From Clavibacter sp. (GTDB lineage: Bacteria; Actinomycetota; Actinomycetes; Nanopelagicales; Nanopelagicaceae): DNA of 64,000 bases. Both the position numbers and the translations under genes were made by a program. The DNA lies in contig BGOH01000002.1 in assembly GCA_003569145.1 (NCBI GenBank), positions 62,001-126,000 of the forward strand, read 5' to 3'. The notes under the pieces were generated by a model. The model had not been told where the DNA came from, searched no databases, and saw nothing but the letters and a program-made list of their open reading frames with translations. Below are positions 37,622 through 47,464 of the stretch, one piece after another; the stretch's first letter is position 1; every line of letters begins with the position of its first letter.

Positions 37622-38745
37622 TAGTTTCTAAACGCCTCTTTGAACTTTCCGAAGAAACCAGAGCTGCCCTGGCCATCTTCCTTATTTGATTTCATCTTAT
37701 TTGAACTCTTATCTTCACTACGCAATTTGGCAAATTCCTTTAGTAAATCACTCTCTTTTTTGGATAACTTGCTGGGAACTTCAACGCTTACATGGGCATA
37801 GAGATCTCCTCTGCCACCTCCGCGCAACTTAGTCATGCCTTTGCCTTTGACCGCAATCACATCTCCACTTTGAGTTCCAGGTTTAATCTCTATATTTATC
37901 TCACCATCTAGGGTTTCAATATTCATCTCACTTCCAAGGGCTGCTGATGTCATTGGTACTGAAACAGCGATATGCAGGTTATCGCCATCGCGAAGGAGAT
38001 ATTCATGTTCTTCAACAATCATCTCAACATATAGATCTCCTGCAGGTCCGCCGCCTGCGCCAACTTCGCCCTGACCAGATAGCTGCATTCGATTTCCTGT
38101 TTCAACTCCAGCTGGAATTTTCACTGAAACGTTTCTACGCGCCCTTACCCGGCCATCTCCAGAACATTCAGTGCAGACCTGCGGGATTACAGTGCCAAAA
38201 CCTTGGCAAGTTCCACATGGCCTTGATGTCATTACCTGTCCGATAAAAGATCTAGTAACTTGTTGAATCTCGCCACGTCCCCGGCAAATATCGCATGTGC
38301 TCGGAGAGGTTCCAGGCGCGCAGCCATCGCCACCGCATTTTGTGCAAATGATTGCCGTTTCAACTCCAATTTCACGTTCAGTTCCAAAACATGCTTCAGC
38401 CAAGGTTATTGTGGTTCTAATTAATGCATCTTGACCCTGGCGAGTTCTTGCTCTCGGACCTCTTGGATTTCCGCCTCCCCCGAAGAAAGCATCCATAATG
38501 TCGCTAAATCCGCCGAAGCCGCCACCAAAGCCAGCAAAATTATCGCCACCGCGATCATAATTACTACGTTTTTCCGGATCACTTAAGATTTCATAGGCAG
38601 CAGTAATTTCTTTAAAGCGATCTTGCACTTTTGGATCTGGATTAACATCTGGGTGAAGCTCGCGCGCTAATTTACGATAGCTCTTCTTTATCTCATCTTG
38701 TGAAGCATTTCGTTCAACGCCTAAAGCTTTATAGAGATCACTCAT
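37621..38745 (-). CDS. dnaJ: Chaperone protein DnaJ (DnaJ2 type)
   Basis: Hsp70 co-chaperone of 374 residues. J domain with His31-Pro32-Asp33, a Gly/Phe-rich linker (NFAGFGGGFGGFSD), a zinc domain with four CxxCxGxG repeats (CTKCGGDGC, CDICRGRGE, CGTCQGFGT, CTECSGDGR) and C-terminal substrate domains. The tandem hrcA-dnaJ arrangement marks it as the DnaJ2 paralogue rather than the dnaK-linked DnaJ1. Overlaps the hrcA stop by one base (TAATG). Confidence 0.96.
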   Translation of the reverse strand: MSDLYKALGVERNASQDEIKKSYRKLARELHPDVNPDPKVQDRFKEITAAYEILSDPEKRSNYDRGGDNFAGFGGGFGGFSDIMDAFFGGGGNPRGPRARTRQGQDALIRTTITLAEACFGTEREIGVETAIICTKCGGDGCAPGTSPSTCDICRGRGEIQQVTRSFIGQVMTSRPCGTCQGFGTVIPQVCTECSGDGRVRARRNVSVKIPAGVETGNRMQLSGQGEVGAGGGPAGDLYVEMIVEEHEYLLRDGDNLHIAVSVPMTSAALGSEMNIETLDGEINIEIKPGTQSGDVIAVKGKGMTKLRGGGRGDLYAHVSVEVPSKLSKKESDLLKEFAKLRSEDKSSNKMKSNKEDGQGSSGFFGKFKEAFRN

Positions 38746-39758
38746 TACTGATTATCCATCAAAAATCTACCGACATATCTGGCAACTGCATTGACTGCAG
38801 ACATTGAAGATGAGTAATCCATTCTGGTTGGGCCAAGAATTCCAAGTGCGCCAAGTGAATTACCATCTACTCCATAACCCATCGAAACCAAGCTAGTGCG
38901 CTGCAATCCACTCTCTGCCTGCTCAGCTCCAATACGAACTCGCATCGTATCTCCAGCATCGCTAAGAAGTCTTAGTAAAACTACTTGCTCCTCTAGCGCC
39001 TCTAATACTCCATGAATCTCAGCAGATGACTCGCTATTTGATCTGGCAAGATTTGCTGTGCCGGCTAATACAACTTTCTCCTCAGGCCTTTCAATAGCCA
39101 TCTCGATGAGGTTTGAAATTATCAGAGCAGTTGAAGTTCTCTCATTTTTGCCAAAGTGGGCCAAGATCGCCTCAAGGTCCTGACCAACATCCGACATCGC
39201 TTTGCCAACAACGGCAGCATTTAATCTCTGTCGCAAATCTGCCAAGAGCGCATCACTTAGATCATAGGGAAGCTCAAGGACTCGCTGCTCAACCCGGCCA
39301 GTAGTAGTAATTAGCACCAGCATCAATCGAGATGGTGTTAGTAGAACCAACTCAATATGCCTTACTCGAGATTTGGTTAGAAGTGGGTATTGAACAACTG
39401 CTACCTGCTTTGTAACTTGGGCAAGCAGCCGCACTGTTCTCATCACAATGTCATCTAGATCATTAGCGCCTTCAAGAAATGTTTCGATGGCTCTTCGTTC
39501 TGCGCTTGATAGCGGTTTTACTGTTGCAATTTTATCTACGAATAGCCGATATCCCTTATCAGTTGGAATTCTTCCAGCGCTGGTATGTGGTTGAGTAATC
39601 AAGCCTTGCCCTTCAAGAATTGACATCTCATTTCGAATTGTCGCTGAAGAAATTCCTAGAGCGCTCTTTTCTGAAATTATCTTAGAACCGACAGGCTCCT
39701 CTGTAGCCACATACTCCTCAACTATGGCTTTAAGGATTTCAAGCTGCCTGCTTTCCAT
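38745..39758 (-). CDS. hrcA: Heat-inducible transcription repressor HrcA
   Basis: Repressor of groE/dnaJ-type heat-shock genes that binds the CIRCE element. The 337-residue protein has an N-terminal winged helix (VGSKIISEKSALGISSATIR) and the GAF-like dimerisation core (YPLLTKSRVRHIELVLL, GTANLARS). I see no CIRCE inverted repeat in the 26 bases upstream or near dnaJ; targets, e.g. groESL, are probably elsewhere. First gene of hrcA-dnaJ-rsmE-HIT-phoH-ybeY-corC. Confidence 0.95.
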   Translation of the reverse strand: MESRQLEILKAIVEEYVATEEPVGSKIISEKSALGISSATIRNEMSILEGQGLITQPHTSAGRIPTDKGYRLFVDKIATVKPLSSAERRAIETFLEGANDLDDIVMRTVRLLAQVTKQVAVVQYPLLTKSRVRHIELVLLTPSRLMLVLITTTGRVEQRVLELPYDLSDALLADLRQRLNAAVVGKAMSDVGQDLEAILAHFGKNERTSTALIISNLIEMAIERPEEKVVLAGTANLARSNSESSAEIHGVLEALEEQVVLLRLLSDAGDTMRVRIGAEQAESGLQRTSLVSMGYGVDGNSLGALGILGPTRMDYSSSMSAVNAVARYVGRFLMDNQ

Positions 39759-39784
39759 CTTCTAGAAATTCCCTTTCATTCTCA

Positions 39785-40129
39785 CTAAAGCGTTGCAATG
39801 CCTAAAGTAGCCAAAACAATTAATAGCATTGCAGGAAAACCAGTACGGATCTTATTAGCTCTAAAGTGAAAGAATAACGCTCCAGCCATTACAAACCAGA
39901 TGACAATATATCCATAGAGTTCTAGATCTGAGTTATCAAGTGCAAACCCAATAACAAGGGATGTAGAGGCCAGAGTTTCAAATATTCCAACTAGCCTTGC
40001 AAGTCCATCTGGAAAACCCACATCTCTAGTTCCAGAAAGTCCAGCGCTGCTGCCACTTGCTTTCGATAGTCCTGCAATGAGGAAAATCAGGGCTAGTAGA
40101 AGGGTAATGACGGTATGCATAGTGGCCAT
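39785..40129 (-). CDS. DoxX-like small membrane protein
   Basis: Protein of 114 residues with four predicted membrane helices (LLLALIFLIAGLSKASG at the N-terminus, then about residues 45-65, 72-90 and 97-113). Layout and the early AGxxK motif fit the DoxX/MauE-like superfamily. Function unknown. Lies 12 bases from hemW and 26 bases before hrcA. Confidence 0.7.
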   Translation of the reverse strand: MATMHTVITLLLALIFLIAGLSKASGSSAGLSGTRDVGFPDGLARLVGIFETLASTSLVIGFALDNSDLELYGYIVIWFVMAGALFFHFRANKIRTGFPAMLLIVLATLGIATL

Positions 40130-40141
40130 AAGGCAAAGTTA

Positions 40142-41287
40142 CTACAAGACTAACTCGCGCACGATTTTATCGGCAATCAAGCGCCCATCTCTGCTTAATA
40201 CCAATCTCATATCTTGCCAACTTGCACTATCTAGAAAACCAGAGTTAAGAAATTCTTCAGCCTTAGCGATCTGTGCAGAACTTAGACGATTATGCAGAAT
40301 TCCCTCACGTCTTCGGATTTGTAGCATGATGAATTCATCAGAGAGATTCTCCGCTGTCAATATCTCATGGCTTAACTCTGGGCTCTGGCCTTGCAAGATT
40401 TTCTCCTGATACGAACTTGGATGTTTTACATTCCACCAACGCTTGCCATTTAAATAGGAGTGAGCTCCTGCCCCAACGCCCCACCAAAAGGAACCATCCC
40501 AATAAGCGATGTTATGACGACATTGCCCGCCAGGCTTACTCCAATTACTTAACTCATACCAATTAAATCCTGCTGCTTCAAAGAGTTGATCAGCAAGCAA
40601 ATACTTATCAGCGCTCTGATCATCTGGCGGCATTGTTAACTCGCCGCGATTTATCTGAGCCGCTAACTTTGTTCCTTTTTCAACAATTAAGGCATAAGCG
40701 CTGATGTGATCGATATCTAGCGCAAGTGCATACTCAACACTTCTTCGCCAATCATCCATGGTTTCACCGGGTGAGCCATAGATTAAATCCACACTTACAT
40801 GTTCAAATCCAGCAGCTCTAGCCATTGAAACTGCGCGTTCAACATTTTCAGGATTATGAGTTCGATCTAGAACTTTTAGTACTGAGCCAACAGCAGATTG
40901 CATTCCCATAGAGATTCGTGTTGCTCCAGCGCTCTTAATTTCATCTAGAAATTCTTGTGTGACCGAATCTGGGTTTACCTCAAGTGTTATCTCAATATTT
41001 TCATCTAGAGTAAATCTGCTTTTGATTGCATCAATTATTCGTGCTAATTGTGCCGCCGGTAGAAGTGAAGGAGTTCCCCCGCCAAAGAAAATCGTGGGGA
41101 CAATTGCAGGGCCAGCTGCTTGAGCGGCCATCTCAATCTCTTTTAACGCTGAATCAATGTAGGAGGATGAAAGTGAGTCTAAATCTCCGCTTTTTAATTC
41201 ACTCGGGGTATAGGTATTGAAGTCACAGTAACCGCATCTTTTAGCGCAGTAAGGGATGTGAATATAGAAGGAGAGCCGCTGGCTCAC
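40142..41287 (-). CDS. hemW: HemW, radical SAM heme chaperone (formerly HemN-like)
   Basis: Radical SAM protein of 381 residues with the cluster motif Cys14-X3-Cys18-X2-Cys21 (CAKRCGYC), then GGGTPSLLPAAQL and EVNPDSV. It lacks the long N-terminal extension and extra cysteine of true coproporphyrinogen oxidase HemN, so the heme-inserting chaperone role is more likely. It begins one base after lepA ends. Confidence 0.94.
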   Translation of the reverse strand: MSQRLSFYIHIPYCAKRCGYCDFNTYTPSELKSGDLDSLSSSYIDSALKEIEMAAQAAGPAIVPTIFFGGGTPSLLPAAQLARIIDAIKSRFTLDENIEITLEVNPDSVTQEFLDEIKSAGATRISMGMQSAVGSVLKVLDRTHNPENVERAVSMARAAGFEHVSVDLIYGSPGETMDDWRRSVEYALALDIDHISAYALIVEKGTKLAAQINRGELTMPPDDQSADKYLLADQLFEAAGFNWYELSNWSKPGGQCRHNIAYWDGSFWWGVGAGAHSYLNGKRWWNVKHPSSYQEKILQGQSPELSHEILTAENLSDEFIMLQIRRREGILHNRLSSAQIAKAEEFLNSGFLDSASWQDMRLVLSRDGRLIADKIVRELVL

Positions 41288-41288
41288 G

Positions 41289-43156
41289 CTATTTCTTCAC
41301 CTTTCCGCTCTCTTCATCAGCATTCGTTGAAAGCGCAGCGATGAATGCCTCTTGTGGTACTTCAACTCTTCCCACCATCTTCATGCGCTTCTTTCCCTCT
41401 TTCTGCTTCTCTAAAAGTTTGCGCTTACGAGAGATATCGCCGCCATAACACTTTGCCAAAACATCTTTTCGAATGGCGCGAATTGTCTCTCGCGCAATAA
41501 TTTTGGCGCCAATAGCTGCCTGAATCGGAACTTCAAATTGCTGCCTTGGAATTAGCTCTCTAAGTTTTGAAGTCATCATGACTCCATAGGTATAAGCCTT
41601 CTCACGGTGAACAATTGAACTAAAGGCATCAACAGTCTCTCCTTGAAGCAAAATATCAACCTTGACTAGATCTCCTTCAGCCTCGCCTATTGGTTCATAG
41701 TCCAGTGAGGCATAACCCTTAGTTCTTGACTTTAGTTGATCAAAGAAATCAAAGACGATTTCGGCAAGGGGCAAGGTGTAGCGAATCTCTACCCGATCTT
41801 CAGAGAGATAATCCATGCCATTTAGAGCGCCTCGTCTCTGCTGGCAAAGCTCCATAATCGTTCCGATGTAATCAGTTGGAGAGAGAATTGTTGCCTTAAC
41901 TATTGGCTCCCTGACCTGGGCTACTTTTCCATTGGGATACTCGCTGGGATTGGTAACAATTAACTCTTGCCCGCTCTCAGTTGTAACTGTGTAGACCACA
42001 TTCGGAGCAGTTGAGATGAGCGTTAGATCAAACTCGCGCTCTAGACGCTCTCTAACAATTTCCATATGGAGAAGTCCTAAAAAGCCACATCTAAATCCAA
42101 AGCCAAGGGCTGCAGAATTTTCTGGCTCATAGACTAAAGCTGCATCATTTAGCTGTAATTTATCCAGCGCATCTCGAAGCAATGGATATTGATCGCCATC
42201 AATGGGAAATAGACCTGAGAAAACCATAGGTTTTGGATCTTTATATCCAGAGAGCGCTTCAAGTGCTGGTTTATGGAAAGTTGTTACCGTATCTCCCACT
42301 CTTGATTGGCGAACATCTTTTACGCCAGTGATTAGATAACCCACCTCACCAACTCCAAGGCCCTTACTTGATACTGGCTCTGGTGAGATAACTCCAATAT
42401 CTAATAGCTCATGCTTAACTCCAGTTGAAAACATCTGAATCTGCTCTCTTGGCGAGAGATGTCCATCAAATACTCGAACATATGTCACAACGCCTCGATA
42501 GGTGTCATAGACCGAGTCAAAGATTAAAGCTCTGGCAGGACCCTGCGGATTTCCTTTTGGGCTGGAATTTGAGCAATAATTTGATCTAAGAGTTCTTCAA
42601 CACCAATTCCTGATTTTCCAGAGACGCGCAAGCAATCCTCAGGTTTGCATCCAACTAGCTTTGATAATTCAATTGCAAACTTATCGGGTTGAGCAGAGGG
42701 AAGATCAATCTTATTTAATACTGGAATAACGGTTAAATTATTCTCCATCGCTAGATAAAGATTTGCCAGTGTTTGAGCTTCAATACCTTGGGCACAATCC
42801 ACTAATAAAATAGCGCCTTCGCATGCTGCAAGAGATCTTGATACTTCGTAAGTGAAATCAACATGTCCTGGGGTATCAATCATATTTAGAATGTATTCCT
42901 TGCCATCAAGAGCTGATTTCCAAGGAAGACGAACAGCTTGGCTCTTGATAGTAATTCCGCGCTCGCGTTCAATATCCATACGATCTAGATATTGGGCTCG
43001 CATATTTCTTGCTTCAACGACTCCAGTTATTCCAAGCATTCGATCTGCCAGAGTGGACTTGCCGTGATCAATATGAGCAATGATGCAGAAATTACGAATC
43101 TGCTCAGGGTTAGTTGCAGCAGGCTGCGGCGCTTTACTTAAGTCAATTGCAGGCAT
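41289..43156 (-). CDS. lepA: Elongation factor 4 (LepA), frameshifted
   Basis: Ribosomal GTPase promoting back-translocation or initiation-linked ribosome assembly. The N-terminal part (from the ATG at 43156) has [15 protein letters not shown] (G1), DTPGHVDF (G3) and NKIDLP (G4); the second part has [24 protein letters not shown] and the C-terminal LepA domain ending [17 protein letters not shown]. The break is the GGG run 42559-42561 (CCC coding): with four C the protein reads [18 protein letters not shown] and is 622 residues. As written, the first part ends at codon 210. Both parts are strongly conserved, so I infer a sequence error. Confidence 0.93.
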
Positions 43157-43192
43157 GCCTATCGCCTACTTTGTGTGAAAGAGTTGGCTGGA

Positions 43193-43480
43193 TTAACGAA
43201 CGCCAGCTTTGTGGGCTGACTTAGCCATAGCTGACTTCTTATTAGCAGCTTGGTTGGCATGTATTACGCCTTTTGATACCGCGATATCGAGTTCACGAGA
43301 GGCATTTGATAGCTCAGTGGCAACAAGCTTTGAATCTCCTGCAGTAAGGGAATCACGGAAGCGACGGATAGCGGTCTTAATCGAGGAGCGCACTGACTTG
43401 TTACGCAGGCGAGCCTTCTCATTGGTCTTGATTCTCTTGATCTGGGACTTGATATTTGCCACGAACTTAAAGCCTTCCAT
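43193..43480 (-). CDS. rpsT: 30S ribosomal protein bS20
   Basis: Helical, Lys/Arg-rich protein of 95 residues beginning [19 protein letters not shown]; the family core starts at ANIKSQIKR, so the upstream seven residues may be an extension, with an alternative start near the conserved MANIKS position not available in frame. Lies between holA and lepA as in most actinobacteria. Confidence 0.95.
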   Translation of the reverse strand: MEGFKFVANIKSQIKRIKTNEKARLRNKSVRSSIKTAIRRFRDSLTAGDSKLVATELSNASRELDIAVSKGVIHANQAANKKSAMAKSAHKAGVR

Positions 43481-43561
43481 TTGAGTGAATTACAACGCGG
43501 CAGGGTATCAGCCAGAGTTATCTCGACTCAAACCGAGATTCTCAGCCTTGCCAAATACCGC

Positions 43562-44533
43562 CTATTTACGCCCTACTTTGCCGGCAATTGCCAGAACGCT
43601 TCGCTCCAGGGCGTAGAGCGGGTCGGCCTCAGCTCCTTTAATGGCCACATCTGCTTTTGCTAATTCACCAACCGAGAATGCAATTAGCGCTGGAGTCCAC
43701 TTTCCTAACTGGCGCCTAGCTTTATCAATCTGCCAGGGGGCAAGCCCAAGAGAGCCAGCAAGTTGAAAGGCATTGGCCCCGCGCGGAGCTCCTGAGACTT
43801 TTGCAAGCGCCCTAATTGATGAAGTGATTGCAGAGAGAATCATTATTGGATCAACTCCAGTATCAAGGGCATTTCTTAGTGAAATCAGCGCAGCTTTGCT
43901 ATCTCCTGCCAAAGTTGCATCTGCTACATCAAAGCCTGTGGCTTGAACTCTTCCCTGATAATAAAGAGCAACATCTTCTTCATCAATTATCGCTTTGGCA
44001 GCGCTGGTATCAAAAGCAATCTGACTACAAGCCGCTGCTAGCTCTCTTGTGTCACTTCCTGTTGCATCAACTAGGGCGCTAATTGCAGCTGATGAAATCT
44101 TGCGTCCTCGTCTTTCAAATTCCTGGGCGACAAAGCTTGCTTTATCACTCTCTTTCTTCATCGCCTCACAGAGAATTATCTCGGGCTTTAACTTCTTAAT
44201 CTTTTCCAGAAGCGCTTTTCCTTTAACGCCGCCCTTATGAATAAAAATTATATGAAGCGAGGAATCAAGTGCTGATAAGTAATTTTCTACCTCCTCTTGC
44301 ACCTCGCTGATTAAATCTTGTAAGTCTTTTAAAACAACAACGCGTTTATCAGCAAAGAGTGAAGGAGCAATTGCTGAGGCAAAGCCGCCGATTTCTAATT
44401 CAGCACCTTCTAAGACAGTTTTCTCATAATCACCGCGCGCAACTAGCGCATCAGCTAGGGCGCGATCTGCTAAAACGCTCTCTGCGCCATGGATAAGTAA
44501 GAGGTTTGCTAAAGCCATTGAATCTGCCACCAC
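43562..44533 (-). CDS. holA: DNA polymerase III subunit delta
   Basis: Clamp-loader subunit that opens the beta clamp. The 323-residue protein has the AAA+-like N-terminal fold (LLIHGAESVLADRAL, VVVLKDLQDLI) and a helical collar domain (LGLAPWQIDKARRQLGKW). The start may be the ATG at 44533 or the one five codons later. It overlaps the end of comEC by 25 bases, the usual comEA-comEC-holA-rpsT order. Confidence 0.92.
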   Translation of the reverse strand: MVADSMALANLLLIHGAESVLADRALADALVARGDYEKTVLEGAELEIGGFASAIAPSLFADKRVVVLKDLQDLISEVQEEVENYLSALDSSLHIIFIHKGGVKGKALLEKIKKLKPEIILCEAMKKESDKASFVAQEFERRGRKISSAAISALVDATGSDTRELAAACSQIAFDTSAAKAIIDEEDVALYYQGRVQATGFDVADATLAGDSKAALISLRNALDTGVDPIMILSAITSSIRALAKVSGAPRGANAFQLAGSLGLAPWQIDKARRQLGKWTPALIAFSVGELAKADVAIKGAEADPLYALERSVLAIAGKVGRK

Positions 44534-46769
44534 TTCCTTCCTACATTCCTAGTAGTGAATATATAGCCCATCGCCCCCTCATCAAACCTCCAGGACAGTG
44601 AAATTGGCCCATCCTTATCGCTTCGATAAACCCTAGAGCCCATATCCCTTAGCTTCTCCACAAGGGAAGAATCGGGATGGCCATAACTATTGGATTCACC
44701 CACGCTAATAATTGAGATCTCTGGCGAGATTTGCCGTAAGAAGAGTTCGCTTTGAAAACGTGAGCCATGATGGGGAACCTTCAATATTGAAATGCCAGCT
44801 AGGTCATATCTCTTTGCAATCTCCTCTTGTGCTTCAGGTTCAATATCACCAGTAATTAATATCTTTACCTGCCCCACTTGGGCAAGAATTACTAATGAGC
44901 GATTATTTTCCTGAGATCCATCGCCAGATAGATTTGAAAAATTAGAGCTAGCAGCAGGTGGCCAAAGAACCTCTAGCGATACATCATCAATTCTTGCAAT
45001 ATCGCCAGCTCCAACCTTTGATACTTCATAGTTAGAGAGCTCCGCTCTAGAGATATTCCCATTACTCCAGATCTGTCCAATCTCTCGCTTTCTTAAAGCT
45101 CCGGTAACCCCATAGTAATGATCAGCATGATTATGACTTAAGACAATTAGTGGCAAATGCTTGATACCAATGCTCTTTAAACAACGATCAAGTAGATCAG
45201 GGTCAGGGCCAGCATCAAATAGCAGAGCGCTATCAGCAGAAATCTTTAGAACCAGAGCATCACCCTGACCAACATCGCATTGCACTATGCGCCAAGCATC
45301 TCCTGGAAAGCTAGCCTTACTAAATATTCCAAAAAAGGTAAGTGCAACTAGTGCTGCGACTGCAATTCTTCTCAAAGGGGCAAAGAATAAAACTGCGATA
45401 ACTAGAGCCAGAGTTATCAGAAGAAGTTTATGTGAGAGCGAAAGCGTTGGCGTTTGATCAGAGAGTGATGCAATGTAGGCAATCCAACGAGCAAGAAACT
45501 CTGCAATAGCCAATAGCCCCTCTGATATGAAGGCAATGGGAAGAGTAAGCACTGAAAGAAAACCAAGAACGGTCACCGGAGCTACTAAAAGTGAGGTCAC
45601 GATATTAAATGGAATAGCAAGAAGTGGAGCTTGGGCGGTAAAGGCAATCAGATAAGGCGTACAGAGCAGGGTTGCAGCAGTTGAAACCGCAACAATTTCA
45701 GCCAACCAAGATGGTAGAAATCTAAGTAGGTATGCCTTAATTCCAGGTGAGAGAAATATCAAACCAGCGGTAGCAAGAACAGAGAGGATAAAGCCAGGAT
45801 CTTGTCCCTGAAAGGGATCAAAGAGAAGAAGAACAATTACTGCGCTAGATAAGGCAGCTGCGGCATTTGCTCGATTGCCAGTGGCAATTGCCAATAAAAC
45901 TACAAGAGCCATTAGCCCTGCCCGCAAAACTGAGGGCGATGGCCTAACTAAAAGTAGGAAAAGAAAGAGAATTAATCCCGTAGTAACTATCCTGACGCCA
46001 AGATTTGAAATAACTAGCCGCAGAATAAAGAAAACTAGCGCGCTAACAATGGCAAAATTTGCGCCACTAACTGCTGTGAGATGAGCAAGGCCAGATCGGC
46101 GCATCTGCTTAGTAAATTCTTCGCTTTGAAGTGAGGTATCCCCCAAGATCATTCCAGGAATTAGCGCGCCAGAATTACTTTCATATACCGCTGCTTGTTT
46201 GCGAAATTTAGATCGAATCTCTGCCAGTAACTGACCCAACGCCCCTACCTTGGATAGTTGATTAAATTCCTCATCTGCAATCAAGAGAGCAGCCACTCGC
46301 CGCTCTTTACTCTTTATCAGCCTTCCTTGGAATTGAACTAAATCACCAGGAATCAACTCCACTTTCTTTGGGATTAAGACTCTAATAGCAACTCTTACTT
46401 CATAACTAGCCTCCTCACTTTCTACATAAGAGGCTCTAGCTAGAAATGAACTCTGCGAAGGATTTATATCTGAGCCACGGACTCGTTCAAATGTTAGTTT
46501 TGGATCACTAGTAACACTTGCTATCACCTTCACATCGCTAGAGCTCTTGGCTAACTGAGCAATTACGCTACTTTGCAAGATCTGACTATGAATTGAAAAT
46601 AGGATGCTGCCAATAAGGAGCGCGAGTGAGATGATGTAAAAACGTCGCTTGAATAAATAGGTAAAAGATGTGATTACCGCACTTACCGCTAACGCAGACC
46701 AAGAGAAATAGGTCGCACCCAGTACCCCAACCCAGAGGGCTAGAGCAAAGAGCAGTGCGCGGTAATCAC
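44509..46769 (-). CDS. comEC: DNA internalization protein ComEC, start region apparently frameshifted
   Basis: Polytopic membrane protein of DNA uptake: an N-terminal DUF4131 region, a Competence domain with about ten helices (LTAVSGANFAIVSALVFF onwards) and a C-terminal metallo-beta-lactamase domain (DVGQGDALVLKIS, LSHNHADHYYG, HHGSRFQSELF). The first recognised start in the frame is TTG at 46578 (689 residues), but the frame is open and codes a membrane helix upstream (DYRALLFALALWVGVLGA) without any start codon. A GTG at 46767-46769, six bases after AGAGGG, becomes the in-frame start if one G is added, giving 753 residues. ComEA lies directly upstream. Confidence 0.9.
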
Positions 46770-46784
46770 TTCTTACCCTCTGGT

Positions 46785-47384
46785 CTAGAGGCTCAAACGT
46801 GGGCGAATCCGCTCCAGAGTTTTGCTACCTATACCAGAAACTTTCAGTAGATCATCGAGGGCAAGAAATGGCCCATTTGTATTTCGATAATTAATTATTC
46901 GGCTAGCAATTACCGGTCCGATCCCAGTAAGTGAATCAAACTCAGCCTTCGTAGCCCGATTGATATTGATAACTCCGGTAAATCTAGACTTACTACTCTT
47001 GCTACTGCTTGAGTTAGCTTTTGGAACATATCCGACATAGACCTGTTCGCCATCTATTAAGACTCGAGCTAAGTTGATGTCACCTAAATCAACGCCTTTA
47101 TTTGCTCCACCTGCTGCCTTTATTGCATCTGAGACTCTAGAGCCTGCAAGTAGTGGATACACATCTGGTCGTTTAACTTTGCCAGCGACATGAATGAGTA
47201 TCGTCTTGGCTACTGCCGGCATAGTTAGGGTGGGTTTAGCAGACTCTTGCGCAACTGCTCGTCCCCTAGTATTTGTAAACAAGAATGTAGCAAAGAGAAT
47301 GGCAACTAGAGATACAGCAATAAGCGCTCTTCGCTGTGAGTAGGTGTAATCTTGAAAATCTTCTTTCAATTTCGCAAAATTCAT
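46785..47384 (-). CDS. comEA: DNA-binding competence protein ComEA
   Basis: Membrane-anchored dsDNA receptor of natural transformation. The 199 residues comprise one N-terminal membrane helix (ALIAVSLVAILFATFLF, about 20-37), an SLBB domain (about 65-125), a Ser/Lys linker and two C-terminal helix-hairpin-helix motifs (INRATKAEFDSLTGIGPVIA and LLKVSGIGSKTLERIRP). Its stop lies just before the comEC ribosome binding site. Confidence 0.95.
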   Translation of the reverse strand: MNFAKLKEDFQDYTYSQRRALIAVSLVAILFATFLFTNTRGRAVAQESAKPTLTMPAVAKTILIHVAGKVKRPDVYPLLAGSRVSDAIKAAGGANKGVDLGDINLARVLIDGEQVYVGYVPKANSSSSKSSKSRFTGVININRATKAEFDSLTGIGPVIASRIINYRNTNGPFLALDDLLKVSGIGSKTLERIRPRLSL

Positions 47385-47464
47385 GGCCTGATGAAATCAG
47401 GTATTGCAATTATTTATTTCTTTAACTAACTATTTTAGTGGAGAAGTTGGCGCTGTGGATATTG

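Noticed and set aside
39740-39790. CIRCE element upstream of hrcA
   Set aside because: No TTAGCACTC-N9-GAGTGCTAA or near match in the short gap.
43520-43539. ATCTCG/CGAGAT inverted repeat between holA and rpsT as a terminator
   Set aside because: Only six pairs and no T run on either strand; probably chance.
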